Numbered from the stretch's first letter, positions 42,594-51,106 are shown. The stretch is DNA of 64,000 nt from Chitinophagaceae bacterium (GCA_016721725.1 JADKHN010000006.1:1020001-1084000), one strand, 5' to 3'. Numbers and translations: made by a program. The notes: generated from the sequence alone by a model not told the origin.

Positions 42594-43363
42594 CAGCCCT
42601 CTTTATTATCGAGGTACAGGTAAAAAGTATCTCCCCTTAACCCGATGCGCATGGCTTCCAGGGGGATCACTTCGGTAGGTGCTATATTACCCAGGTTGAC
42701 ATTACAGCCCACCAGTTCAAGGAAATAAAGTTGCTGGGCTTTTTGCGGCGCTTCCCAGATGATCTTCTCTTCGGGGATCTGGGTCAGTATCTCCTGGACC
42801 AGTCCTTCCCTGACCTCCCCGGTACCCCGGTAAATCCCCACATTACCCGCTTCACGAGCCTCGGCGATCACATAAGTAGATCCCGCTTCCAGTTCAGCCT
42901 TCATCAGTTCGATCCATTTATAAGGCGGAATGATATGGGCGGCATCCTTACTGCCCACTTCGCTCAGTACGATGCCGTACTTGGTCAGCTTTTCGATATA
43001 GCCGCATTTTTCGGCGTGCGGGATATTGATGGACCCGTCGCTGACCTCCATGTAACCGACACCGAATTCCTTGCAGATATCGATATAGTCTTCAAACTGG
43101 TTACGGATGAGGAAGGCTTCAAACAGGGTTCCTCCGAAATAAACCGGTATATCAAAAGAGCGGTAAACTTCCAGCTTTTCTTTCAGGTTGGGGGTGACAT
43201 AGGCCGTACCAAAACCCAGTTTCACCACATCCACGTGCGGGTGGGCCACACTCATGAAATTCCGGGCTTCCTCGATGCTGAGTCCTTTGTCCATCACCAT
43301 GGTTATACCCTGGTTCCGGGGTTTGCTCTTTCTTTCCGGTATCTGTGACAGGTTGAAATTCAT
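42593..43363 (-). CDS. Phosphosulfolactate synthase (ComA) family protein
   Basis: I start at 43363 (MNFNLSQIPERKSKPRNQGI). The 256-residue TIM-barrel protein matches the ComA family throughout: MVMDKGLSIEEARNFM, VDVVKLGFGTAYV, YFGGTLFEAFLIRNQ, MEVSDGSINIP and EAPQKAQQLYFLE. ComA joins sulfite to phosphoenolpyruvate to give phosphosulfolactate, a route to coenzyme M in archaea and sulfolactate in some bacteria. In this phylum it could feed sulfonate or sulfonolipid synthesis, but no other gene of such a route is in the window. Confidence 0.88.
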   Translation of the reverse strand: MNFNLSQIPERKSKPRNQGITMVMDKGLSIEEARNFMSVAHPHVDVVKLGFGTAYVTPNLKEKLEVYRSFDIPVYFGGTLFEAFLIRNQFEDYIDICKEFGVGYMEVSDGSINIPHAEKCGYIEKLTKYGIVLSEVGSKDAAHIIPPYKWIELMKAELEAGSTYVIAEAREAGNVGIYRGTGEVREGLVQEILTQIPEEKIIWEAPQKAQQLYFLELVGCNVNLGNIAPTEVIPLEAMRIGLRGDTFYLYLDNKEG

Positions 43364-43382
43364 ACAATTGATTTTATGGATG

Positions 43383-43390
43383 CAAAGATA
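43383..43390 (-). promoter_or_regulatory. -7 promoter box for the ComA-like/aroE unit
   Basis: TATCTTTG on the minus strand matches TAnnTTTG, 19 bp before the ComA-like start. The -33 spacing is not ideal. Confidence 0.5.
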
Positions 43391-43429
43391 ACCCCAATGG
43401 GGCAAAAGCCATCATCCACAGCAAGATGA

Positions 43430-44851
43430 TCAGATGGATTTTCTTTTTTTGAACCTGGCGATGAGGTCCACCACCTGTTGGTTCTGCAGTATCGCGGGAT
43501 TGATCTCAATGAATTTCTTCACCAGCTTGGGATTACGGTCCATGCCTTGTTCCAGGAAGAGGAGGGCTTCCTTCGACTTACCCATTGCGTACAATACGGC
43601 GCTTTTATAAAACAGGAATATGGGTTTGCCTTCCGATTGCTCAAAGGCGAATCCGGCGTATTCCAGGGCCTCTTCGAACATTTCGGCCTTATAGAGGCAT
43701 TTCAGCAATTCGATCCAGCCATTCATGTTCTTTGGCCTCACCCTGACCACATTGCCGAAATAAGTTATGGCGTCGTCCAGTTTGTTCAGTTGCATGTAAC
43801 ACTGTCCCATGGCCAGGTTATACTCAGGTTGGAGTTGATGGATGCGCATGGCATTATCGAGGTGCTTGACCGCGCTGTCCCAATTGGCCTCATTCATATA
43901 GGTACAGGCGATCTTGTAATGCAGTTGGCTGTCATCGGGATTCAGGTGACTGGCTTTCCGGTAATTGAAACGAGCCTGGGCGAAATTTCCCGTCTTATCG
44001 TAACAATGTCCGATCGCTTCATAGATCACATCTTCCGGGCGAGATAGTTCGAGCACTTTCTCCAATACTTCCACGGCTTCTTTATAACGGCGCAAACGGA
44101 TCAGGGCATCGCCCATGTTCCGCCAGGCGTAATCGAATTTTTCATCGATGGCGACGGCATACTGATAGGCGTCGATGGCTTTCTCATAGAGTTTTAACCC
44201 CTGGTAGGCCGCAGCGAGGTTGAACCAGGCCAGTTCGTTGAACGGGAAATCCTCGATGATCTGCTGGTGCAACCGGATCCCCTCCTCATTACGGCCGGTG
44301 AAATCGGTCCAGAAGCAGATCTTATACAAGGCCTCTTCATTATTGGGTTCCTGCTCCAGGATCATTTTAAGGCAATCGAAGACCTTTTCAAAGCTTTCAT
44401 AATCATCATAGACATCGGCCAGTTCGAATAACAGGTCGATCCGCTCATCCCCCTGGAAATCATCAATCGCGGCTTCCAGGACCGAGGCTGCTTTTTGCTG
44501 CATATCCAGGGCCAGGTAGGCATCGGTCTTCAGAATATAGAGATTGGTATCCTTACTATCCAGCAGCTCAGCCTGTTCCAGGATATCCAGGGCTTCCCGG
44601 TATTGGCGAAGGGCGATCATCAGGTCGGCCTTTTTCAGTAATAAGCTGGAGGAATAAGGGTATTGCCGGATTCCGTATTCAGCGGCTTCCAGGGCCTTTT
44701 CCAATTGTTCCTTCTCGTCGAAATAATCGATGATCCGTTCAAATGAATCTTCTTCGATATAAGAGTTGGATTTGCCGTTCCGTAGGTTGTCAAATTGCTG
44801 GAGCAATGCCTTTAATTCGTCCCTGTCCTGGCGGTAAGGAGATTTACTCAT
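43430..44851 (-). CDS. Tetratricopeptide repeat protein
   Basis: This 473-residue protein is made of TPR units from about residue 40 to 440 (for example LAWFNLAAAYQGLKLYEKAI, AWRNMGDALIRLRRYKEAVE and YNLAMGQCYMQLNKLDDAIT). It has no signal peptide or membrane segment. TPRs bind other proteins; the partner is unknown. The gene is transcribed alone, divergent from the small secreted protein at 45010. Confidence 0.93.
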   Translation of the reverse strand: MSKSPYRQDRDELKALLQQFDNLRNGKSNSYIEEDSFERIIDYFDEKEQLEKALEAAEYGIRQYPYSSSLLLKKADLMIALRQYREALDILEQAELLDSKDTNLYILKTDAYLALDMQQKAASVLEAAIDDFQGDERIDLLFELADVYDDYESFEKVFDCLKMILEQEPNNEEALYKICFWTDFTGRNEEGIRLHQQIIEDFPFNELAWFNLAAAYQGLKLYEKAIDAYQYAVAIDEKFDYAWRNMGDALIRLRRYKEAVEVLEKVLELSRPEDVIYEAIGHCYDKTGNFAQARFNYRKASHLNPDDSQLHYKIACTYMNEANWDSAVKHLDNAMRIHQLQPEYNLAMGQCYMQLNKLDDAITYFGNVVRVRPKNMNGWIELLKCLYKAEMFEEALEYAGFAFEQSEGKPIFLFYKSAVLYAMGKSKEALLFLEQGMDRNPKLVKKFIEINPAILQNQQVVDLIARFKKRKSI

Positions 44852-44960
44852 CTTGTGTAGGTTATTGTAAATTAACCCCTTTTGAATAAAAATCCAAGCA
44901 TTTGTAACAATTTTTATGTTTAAACGTTAAAATAGTGTAAAAAGAAATGATAAGCGGTAC

Positions 44961-44990
44961 TTGTTTACCAATTTTTTTTCAATATATTTG
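44961..44990 (+). promoter_or_regulatory. Promoter of the small secreted protein gene
   Basis: The -33 TTG (44961-44963), a 19-bp spacer and a perfect -7 box TATATTTG (44983-44990) lie 19 bp before the ATG. Confidence 0.65.
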
Positions 44991-45009
44991 TCTTGAAAAT
45001 TAAACACCG

Positions 45010-45360
45010 ATGAGGAAAATAACCAAAATGTTACTGATCATGCCTGCGCTTACCGGCATTGTATTCAGTGCTTTGGCTGACAGGGGCATTGGAAAAAAAA
45101 CCAAGAACCGGGTGGACATGAATATTTCCACTGCAGGTGGTTTTAAGAACTCGATTTCACTTAATCTCAGGTCCGGTCTTAAATATACCGGAAGCTTGCT
45201 GGTGCAGCAACAAAACAGTGGTTCCAGTATCTTGAACAATTCCCTGGTGACTTATCAAAAAGGCAATACCGTGTACATCGTGCCCTCCAGGCAGGTTGTG
45301 GCTGTTCCCGATATGAAGCCAGGTTACACCGGAATGAAGATCATCATCAAACCTCATTAA
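45010..45360 (+). CDS. Small secreted hypothetical protein
   Basis: This 116-residue protein has a signal peptide (MLLIMPALTGIVFSALA, cut near residue 24) and a mature part predicted to be mostly beta strand (SLNLRSGLKYTGSLLVQQQN, LVTYQKGNTVYIVPSRQVV). I recognise no family. It has its own promoter and a strong terminator, so it is a single-gene unit. The mature part is basic and could be periplasmic or loosely surface-bound. Confidence 0.8.
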   Translation: MRKITKMLLIMPALTGIVFSALADRGIGKKTKNRVDMNISTAGGFKNSISLNLRSGLKYTGSLLVQQQNSGSSILNNSLVTYQKGNTVYIVPSRQVVAVPDMKPGYTGMKIIIKPH

Positions 45361-45363
45361 TAG

Positions 45364-45390
45364 AAAAACCCTCCAAACCGGAGGGTTTTT
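45364..45390. terminator. Bidirectional terminator between 45360 and 45408
   Basis: AAAAACCCTCC (45364-45374) pairs perfectly with GGAGGGTTTTT (45380-45390). It has an A run on one side and a T run on the other, so it serves the plus-strand gene and the convergent minus-strand gene. Confidence 0.88.
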
Positions 45391-45407
45391 TAATATCCGC
45401 GTTTTTA

Positions 45408-46079
45408 TCAATTTCCTTTTTTCAATTGCTGGTTCTCTTCATAGGTCATCACCCGGTAACCCGAGGTTGGGAAATCGAATTTGGCGATCTGTACGGCTTC
45501 GTAACTGATCTTCGACAAGGTATATTTGAATTTCATCTTTCCCGATTCGATCTCATACTCCATCGCCAGTCCGGGCAGGTTGGCAAAAGTAGGATCGTAT
45601 TCCTTATTGGCGGGAACCAGGTCAGGTGAATAATAAACGGCAAAACTCTTGCCATCACTCATCTTGGCGATCGCTTTCTTACAGGGATAACCCGCGATCG
45701 TTTTGGTTTCACCGGTAAGGCTGAAGCTGATGTCCTGGTAGGCTTTATTCTTGGCTTCCCAGTTCTCCCGCGTCAGTTTGATCATCAGTTTCTGTCCGCT
45801 GAATTCTTTCAGGATAACCGCGGCCCCTGTCTTTGCGTTGTGAATGGTGGTCTCATTACCCAGCACAGAGACCATCTCCGTGCGGCTGTTATTCCCCTTC
45901 AGGTAGACCGTGGTGGTCGCCCCGTCGAGTGCATCACCCTTTTGCGGAACCGCATTTCCGGTTTGGATCGACATATCGTAAACCAGCGTACCCTCCGCCA
46001 TGACCTTCTGGCCCGAAACAACGGTAGATCCGGTGAGCAAAAAAGCCAGTAATCCCAATCCCATCATTCTCTTTTTCAT
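45408..46079 (-). CDS. Secreted GLPGLI-like protein
   Basis: This 223-residue protein has a signal peptide ending VVSGQ. The beta-rich body carries features of the Bacteroidota GLPGLI/DUF4412-like secreted group: an early TLVYDMSIQ strand, ETKTIAGYPCKKAIAKMSDG in the middle and FANLPGLAMEYEIESGKM near residue 170. The function of the group is unknown. The conserved Cys in GYPCKKA is a family mark. It stands alone, with a terminator shared with the convergent gene. Confidence 0.82.
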   Translation of the reverse strand: MKKRMMGLGLLAFLLTGSTVVSGQKVMAEGTLVYDMSIQTGNAVPQKGDALDGATTTVYLKGNNSRTEMVSVLGNETTIHNAKTGAAVILKEFSGQKLMIKLTRENWEAKNKAYQDISFSLTGETKTIAGYPCKKAIAKMSDGKSFAVYYSPDLVPANKEYDPTFANLPGLAMEYEIESGKMKFKYTLSKISYEAVQIAKFDFPTSGYRVMTYEENQQLKKGN

Positions 46080-46137
46080 TTGATCATTCTATTTGTATAA
46101 AGATAATAAAATCCCGTGCCACGTTCACTTCAGCAGG

Positions 46138-46182
46138 AAATAAAAACGGCCTGCAAGGGGTAAAACCTCCTACAGGCCGTTA
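46138..46182 (-). terminator. Terminator of yidC
   Basis: On the minus strand AACGGCCTGTAGG pairs with the downstream CCTTGCAGGCCGTT (a few mismatches) and runs into TTTTATTT. It lies 15 bp after the yidC stop. Confidence 0.8.
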
Positions 46183-46196
46183 TTTTAACTAAACTT

Positions 46197-48056
46197 TTAT
46201 CGTTTGCTGTTCTTGTTCTTCAGATCCTGCAGTTTTTTCTGGCTTTCCTGCATGGCCTGCATCCGTTCCTGCAGTTTGCTTTGCTTCACCGGTTTCTTTT
46301 TGTTCTCCTCGATCTGTAACCGGATCTTATCATGATTGATCACATATTTCTGGATGACGATCTGGAGGATCAGGGTGATGGTATTGGAAACGGTATAATA
46401 CCAGGTCAGCGCGGCGGGTAAGCGATTGAACACCCCCAGCAAGAGGACCGGGAAGATATAAGGCATATACTTCATCACCGGGTTGCTGTTATCCTGCATA
46501 CTGCTCATGCTGTAGACCGAGATGATCAGGCTGGTCAATACAGCCAGTAAGGTAAACAGACTGATGTGGCTGCCGTATAAGGTATCGAGCAGGGGGACAT
46601 GGCCAAAATCCAGGATGGAATCATAAGAGGCCAGGTTCTTCGCCCATAAGAAACTTTCATTTCGCAGGGAAATATTCGACTGGAAGAAATAGTACAGCGA
46701 CATGAAGATGGGGATCTGCAGCAAGGCGGGCAGACATCCGCCCAGCGGACTTACACCGGCGGTCTTCCACAATTTCATCTGTTCCATGCTGAACGCCTGT
46801 TTATCATCCCCGCATTTCTCCCGAAGCGCATCCAGCTCAGGTTTCAGGGCCTTCATCTTGGCGCCGCTCAGGTAACTTTTGTATAATATCGGTGATGTGA
46901 TCAAACGGATCAATAAGGTCAGCAACAAGATGACCATGCCATAACTGGCCACATTCTTACGCAGAAAATCCCAGATCGGTAACAGAAAATGTCGGTTGAT
47001 GTATTTGACGAATGCAAAGATCCCTTCGCCGTAAGGTACGATGTTCTGCATCTGGTTGCCGTATTTCTTAAGGACATTATAATCACTCGGACCATAATAC
47101 AACTGCAGCGGGACCTGCGCCTTGACCGCTCCTGCCGGCAGGCTGATCCGGCAATTGGCCGTTGCCTGGGCCACAATATGCATCGAATCATCCGGGACCG
47201 TCCAGGCCACATCGGCGCCGGAGAATTTATTTTTGGCGATGATCGCGGAAAGGAAGAATTGTTGCTTGACGCTCAGCCAGTCCAGGGGCTTATCGAATTT
47301 CTTGTCGTTCGAACTGGCCATGGATTTATAATCATAATCACCCTCTTTCACATATCCCAATTGAGCCTGTTGCTTTTCATAAGAGATCACTTTTTCTACC
47401 TGGGGGGCTTCCGTCTGCCAGTTCAGGTTAAGGGTATTCTGGCTCACCAGCCTGTCGGCCCCGTCCAGGGAGATATTGAGGTCGATCATGTAATCGCCCG
47501 GGTGCAGGCTGTATTGGTGAATGATCTCACGGCCTGATGAATCTTTCAGGGTAAAAGAGATGCTTTCCCCTTTATCCGCATTGATGGTCCTGGTGCCGGG
47601 TACGAATAAAAGGTCACCGGTATAGGCGATCTGGTTGGCCACTACATTGATCGGGTACGACAACTTGTTGAAACCCCCATTCTCCAATACAAGCGGCTTG
47701 CCATCGTAACGCTTGAACTTTTTCAATTCAACCGTTTTGGGTTGTCCTCCTTTATTGGAAAAGCCGATCTTAAGTACTTCGTTTTCCAGGATGGTCAGCA
47801 CTTCTTTGACAGAATCGGGTGTTTTGAAAGCCGTGGCGATCCCCTGCTGATTCAATTTGCGCAAAGAATCCGCTTTAAGTGAATCGAGACGGGCAGCGGT
47901 CACATTGATCTTGGGCTTGGTTGCCGCGATCGAATCCTCGATCCTTTTCTGCTCGGCCAGGTAAGCCTGGTTACTGCGACTGTTGAAGTAAAACATACCC
48001 ACCAATAAAACCCCGATCAAAATAAACCCAATGACCGTATTTCTGTCCATTCCCAT
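46197..48056 (-). CDS. yidC: Membrane protein insertase YidC
   Basis: The start at 48056 (MGMDRNTVIGFILIGVLLVG) begins with the first membrane helix; two codons on is an alternative ATG. The 619-residue protein has this anchor, a large periplasmic beta domain (about 60-340) and the conserved membrane core (about 370-580). The core includes SPILYKSYLSGAKMKALKPE, GGCLPALLQIPIFMSLYYFF and NRLPAALTWYYTVSN. A basic Lys/Gln-rich tail follows. It inserts membrane proteins with or without SecYEG. A good -7 box lies 19 bp upstream of the start. Confidence 0.97.
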   Translation of the reverse strand: MGMDRNTVIGFILIGVLLVGMFYFNSRSNQAYLAEQKRIEDSIAATKPKINVTAARLDSLKADSLRKLNQQGIATAFKTPDSVKEVLTILENEVLKIGFSNKGGQPKTVELKKFKRYDGKPLVLENGGFNKLSYPINVVANQIAYTGDLLFVPGTRTINADKGESISFTLKDSSGREIIHQYSLHPGDYMIDLNISLDGADRLVSQNTLNLNWQTEAPQVEKVISYEKQQAQLGYVKEGDYDYKSMASSNDKKFDKPLDWLSVKQQFFLSAIIAKNKFSGADVAWTVPDDSMHIVAQATANCRISLPAGAVKAQVPLQLYYGPSDYNVLKKYGNQMQNIVPYGEGIFAFVKYINRHFLLPIWDFLRKNVASYGMVILLLTLLIRLITSPILYKSYLSGAKMKALKPELDALREKCGDDKQAFSMEQMKLWKTAGVSPLGGCLPALLQIPIFMSLYYFFQSNISLRNESFLWAKNLASYDSILDFGHVPLLDTLYGSHISLFTLLAVLTSLIISVYSMSSMQDNSNPVMKYMPYIFPVLLLGVFNRLPAALTWYYTVSNTITLILQIVIQKYVINHDKIRLQIEENKKKPVKQSKLQERMQAMQESQKKLQDLKNKNSKR

Positions 48057-48075
48057 ATCTGATATTTTAAGTTGC

Positions 48076-48083
48076 CAAAGGTA
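48076..48083 (-). promoter_or_regulatory. -7 promoter box for yidC
   Basis: TACCTTTG on the minus strand matches TAnnTTTG, 19 bp before the yidC start. Confidence 0.55.
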
Positions 48084-48129
48084 GTTAAAGTTTGCAGTAC
48101 CCGCCTTACCGATTATCATTAAGCCGGGT

Positions 48130-48164
48130 AAAAAAGGAATGCCCTTTTTGTCAAAAAGGGCATT
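48130..48164 (-). terminator. Terminator of rplY
   Basis: On the minus strand AATGCCCTTTTTG pairs with CAAAAAGGGCATT almost without a loop and is followed by CCTTTTTT. It lies about 20 bp past the rplY stop. Confidence 0.85.
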
Positions 48165-48182
48165 TCGGTAGATTCTGTTACC

Positions 48183-48818
48183 TTATTTTTTTGCGGCAGG
48201 AGCGGCGGCTGCCGGTGTTGCAGTGGCGGCAGGTGCTGCGGCGGCCTTGGGTGCAGTGGCTTCTTCCTGCTTCAGCTGACGGGTCATGGAAACAGAAGCA
48301 ATGGGAATACGGGGAGAGTTCAGCACTTCCATATTCTCCAGCTTTACATCCTCCACCCTGATATTGGCATTCAGTTCGAGTCCGTTGATATCCACATCGA
48401 TCTGCTCTTTCAGGTATTTGGGGAAAGCCTTTACTTTCAGTGATTTCATCTTGGTCATCAGTTTACCGCCCGCCTTTACACCGGCCGGGGTACCCACGAA
48501 TTTGAGGGGCAGGGTAACGATGACCTTCTTATCGTCGACCAGCTCCAGGAAATCCAGGTGGATCAGGGCGTCGGTCACTTTATCGAACTGAATGTCCTTC
48601 AGTACGCAGCGGTAAGTTTTACCATCAATGCTGATCTCGGCCAGCATGAACTCGGGTGTATAAACGATGTCTTTGAATGCCGTTGCAGGGGCTGAGAAAT
48701 TGATCTCATTGGAACCACCATAAATTACACCTGGCACGAGTTGCTGAGAGCGAAGTTGGCGGGTGGCTTTTTTTCCGCTTTCGGTCCTCAGTTGTCCTTC
48801 GATTGTAATTGATTTCAT
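48183..48818 (-). CDS. rplY: 50S ribosomal protein L25/Ctc (bL25), long form
   Basis: I start at 48818 (MKSITIEGQLRTESGKKATR). The 211-residue protein has the 5S rRNA-binding L25 domain (QLVPGVIYGGSNEINFSAPA, RCVLKDIQFDKVTDALIHLD) and a C-terminal TL5/CTC domain (VKLENMEVLNSPRI). The tail is rich in Ala and Pro with a few Lys. It binds 5S rRNA in the large subunit. It follows prs on the same strand after a 132-bp gap with inverted repeats and its own -7 box. Confidence 0.95.
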   Translation of the reverse strand: MKSITIEGQLRTESGKKATRQLRSQQLVPGVIYGGSNEINFSAPATAFKDIVYTPEFMLAEISIDGKTYRCVLKDIQFDKVTDALIHLDFLELVDDKKVIVTLPLKFVGTPAGVKAGGKLMTKMKSLKVKAFPKYLKEQIDVDINGLELNANIRVEDVKLENMEVLNSPRIPIASVSMTRQLKQEEATAPKAAAAPAATATPAAAAPAAKK

Positions 48819-48843
48819 TGTAAATGTATTTTTTTGTGAGGCG

Positions 48844-48851
48844 CAAAGGTA
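48844..48851 (-). promoter_or_regulatory. -7 promoter box for rplY
   Basis: TACCTTTG on the minus strand matches TAnnTTTG, 25 bp before the rplY start. The -33 position falls in the GTTGAAAGTT repeat. Confidence 0.5.
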
Positions 48852-48859
48852 AGGATAAT

Positions 48860-48943
48860 GGTTGAAAGTTAAAAGTTGAAAGTTAGCCCCATTACAGAAA
48901 GGATCTGCTCTTTGGACCAACCTTCAACTTTTAACTTTCAACC
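48860..48943. repeat. 21-bp perfect inverted repeat between prs and rplY
   Basis: The arms at 48860-48880 (beginning GGTTGAAAGTTAAAAGTTG) and 48923-48943 are exact reverse complements around 42 bp. Each arm is itself built of 7-mer-like units (GTTGAAA, GTTAAAA). The right arm continues as TTCAACC to 8 bp before the prs stop. Confidence 0.85.
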
Positions 48944-48950
48944 TTCAACC

Positions 48951-49904
48951 TTATTTCTTATTCGCCATCCGGCTACGCATGAAGAGGCTATTTATGCTCT
49001 TGTTTTCAAAGGCATTACGTATGGTAACTGCGAATAATTCGTCTGTAGAGATCACTTTGATCTTGCTGCAGACGCCCCGGAGGGGAATGGTATCGCAGAC
49101 CACCAGTTCTTCGAGTACACTGTTCTCGATGTTCTGGTAGGCATTCCCGCTCAGTACAGGGTGAGTGCATAAGGCCCTTACGCTTCGGGCACCATTGGCC
49201 TTCATCAGGGCGGCGCTCTTCGCCAGGGTACCCCCGGTATCGCAGATATCGTCAATGAGCACCACATCCCGGTCGGTCACATCCCCGATCACCACCATGC
49301 TGGCGATCTCATTGGCCCTCTTCCGGTGTTTATCACAAATGACCATCTCGCATTCGAAATAAGTGGCGATCTCGCGGATCCGGTTAGCGCTTCCCACGTC
49401 AGGGGCGGCAAAAGTGAGATTGGCCAGTTTGAGACTTTCAATATAGGGGATGAATACGGCCGATGAATCCAGGTGATCCACGGGGATATCAAAATAACCC
49501 TGTATCTGGGGAGCATGAAGGTCCATGGTGATCACACGGTCGGCTCCTGCCGCGGTAAGCATATTGGCAACCAGTTTGGAGCCGATGGCTACGCGGGGGC
49601 GGTCCTTACGGTCTTGCCGGGCGAATCCGTAATAAGGGATCACGGCGATCACCTTATAAGCGGATGCGCGTTTGGCCGCATCGATCATCAGCAAGAGCTC
49701 CATCAGGTTATCGGTAGGCGCATAAGTGCTCTGGATGAGAAAAACGAAGCGGCCCCGGATACTCTCCTGGAACTCGACATAGATCTCCCCGTCACTGAAG
49801 CGCTGGATATTCACTTTTCCCAGGGGTTCTCCGAACTTTTTGGCGATCTTTTCCGCTAAATACTGTGAGCCTGTCCCCGAAAATATTTTGGCATTTGATT
49901 CCAT
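48951..49904 (-). CDS. prs: Ribose-phosphate pyrophosphokinase
   Basis: This 317-residue enzyme has the class I PRPP synthetase motifs: FSDGEIYVEF, the flexible loop RQDRKDRPR, DLHAPQIQGYFD, and the PRPP loop VLIDDICDTGGTLAKSA. It makes PRPP from ribose-5-phosphate and ATP for nucleotide, His, Trp and NAD synthesis. It is divergent from radC. A near-match -7 box (TACATTCG) lies upstream. Confidence 0.97.
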   Translation of the reverse strand: MESNAKIFSGTGSQYLAEKIAKKFGEPLGKVNIQRFSDGEIYVEFQESIRGRFVFLIQSTYAPTDNLMELLLMIDAAKRASAYKVIAVIPYYGFARQDRKDRPRVAIGSKLVANMLTAAGADRVITMDLHAPQIQGYFDIPVDHLDSSAVFIPYIESLKLANLTFAAPDVGSANRIREIATYFECEMVICDKHRKRANEIASMVVIGDVTDRDVVLIDDICDTGGTLAKSAALMKANGARSVRALCTHPVLSGNAYQNIENSVLEELVVCDTIPLRGVCSKIKVISTDELFAVTIRNAFENKSINSLFMRSRMANKK

Positions 49905-49966
49905 GCTGTTGATATTAGGTGGTAATTACTGATCCAGTGCGAATGTATCATTAAGTTGACATGATT

Positions 49967-49974
49967 TAAATTTG
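49967..49974 (+). promoter_or_regulatory. -7 box just before radC
   Basis: TAAATTTG matches TAnnTTTG and ends only 5 bp before the radC ATG. If used, the mRNA would be leaderless or nearly so. No good -33 element was found. Confidence 0.35.
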
Positions 49975-49979
49975 AAGAC

Positions 49980-50681
49980 ATGGAAAATGTCAACAAGCCA
50001 TCCACATCCATCAAGAACTGGGCAAGTGATGACCGGCCCAGGGAGAAAATGCTGACCAAGGGAGCGGGGGCTTTGTCCAATTCCGAATTGCTGGCCATCC
50101 TGATCAATACCGGAAATGCCACTAAAAGCGCCCTGGAACTCGCTAAGGAGGTAATGGGCATCTGCCGGAATAACCTTGCGGAACTGGGTAAACTGACGAT
50201 TAAGGACCTGGAAGAGGTTAAGGGGATCGGCAAGGCCAAGGCGGTGACCATTTCCGCAGCCTTGGAACTGGGCAGAAGAAGGGATGAGTCCCTCTTCCTG
50301 GAAAAACCCGTGATCCGCTCCAGTACAGACCTGGCGGGCCTTCTACGCAGCCTATTAAAAGATCATTTATATGAAGTGTTCGCCGTCGTCTTTCTCAACC
50401 AGGCCAATAAAGTGAATCATTTCGAGATCATCAGCCGGGGCGGCATTACCGGAACCGTTGCTGACCCCAGGATCATATTAAAAAAAGCACTCGCGCATAA
50501 CGCCACTTCACTGGTACTTTGCCACAACCATCCTTCCGGAAATCTCCAGCCCAGCCGGGCCGATGAACAACTCACCCAAAAGATCCGGGAAGCCGCTTTG
50601 TTATTTGATATCCGTTTACTCGATCACATCATCGTCAGCGAAGAAGGGTACTATAGTTTTGCGGACGAGGGAAATCTTTGA
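49980..50681 (+). CDS. radC: RadC family JAB/JAMM domain protein
   Basis: This 233-residue protein has an N-terminal helix-hairpin-helix part (LTKGAGALSNSELLAILINT, LEEVKGIGKAKAVTISAALE) and a C-terminal JAMM metal site (LVLCHNHPSGNLQPSRADEQ). The name RadC suggests DNA repair, but later work on the family does not support a clear repair role. The JAMM site is intact, so some hydrolase activity is likely. It is transcribed alone and divergent from prs. Confidence 0.93.
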   Translation: MENVNKPSTSIKNWASDDRPREKMLTKGAGALSNSELLAILINTGNATKSALELAKEVMGICRNNLAELGKLTIKDLEEVKGIGKAKAVTISAALELGRRRDESLFLEKPVIRSSTDLAGLLRSLLKDHLYEVFAVVFLNQANKVNHFEIISRGGITGTVADPRIILKKALAHNATSLVLCHNHPSGNLQPSRADEQLTQKIREAALLFDIRLLDHIIVSEEGYYSFADEGNL

Positions 50682-50707
50682 ATCTTTGCAAGTTGTGATA
50701 TCCTCAT

Positions 50708-50777
50708 CTACAATCTACAATCTACAATCTACAATCTACAATCTACAATCTGCAATCTGCAATCTACAATCTGCATT
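50708..50777. repeat. Heptanucleotide array, ten units of CTACAAT/CTGCAAT
   Basis: Ten 7-mers run without a break: six CTACAAT, two CTGCAAT, one CTACAAT and a last CTGCATT. The final unit overlaps the stop codon (50776-50778) of the DUF3467 gene on the minus strand. Confidence 0.92.
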
Positions 50778-51090
50778 AGGCCTGCGCCGCAGGCCCCCCG
50801 AAATTGAACGGGATCTCCACCGCTTCCATATCCTGGATGGTGCCGTTAGCCGCTTCGAATTTCTTCACGTTGTCGATCATGGCCTTCATGAAGCGTTTAG
50901 CGTGGAAGGGTGTTAAGATGATGCGGCTCTTCACCTTGCTCTTGGGCGTTCCGGGCATCACATTCACGAAGTCGATCACAAATTCGGCATGGCTATGGGT
51001 GATGATGGCCAGGTTGGCATAATTGCCTTCTGAAACCTCTTCAGAGATCTCGATATTGATCTGGTTGGGCTGATCGGTATTATTACTCAT
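50776..51090 (-). CDS. DUF3467 domain protein
   Basis: This 104-residue protein matches the DUF3467 pattern: INIEISEEVSEGNYANLAII, THSHAEFVIDFVNVMPGTPK, RIILTPFHAKRFMKAMIDNV. It is small, acidic and cytoplasmic, of unknown function. The C-terminus (GGPAAQA) ends at the heptamer array. A perfect -7 box lies 16 bp upstream of the start. Confidence 0.9.
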   Translation of the reverse strand: MSNNTDQPNQINIEISEEVSEGNYANLAIITHSHAEFVIDFVNVMPGTPKSKVKSRIILTPFHAKRFMKAMIDNVKKFEAANGTIQDMEAVEIPFNFGGPAAQA

Positions 51091-51106
51091 AAATCTGGTT
51101 TTACTG

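Noticed and set aside
50708..50777. CRISPR-like array
   Set aside because: The unit is 7 bp and has no spacers; no cas genes are near.
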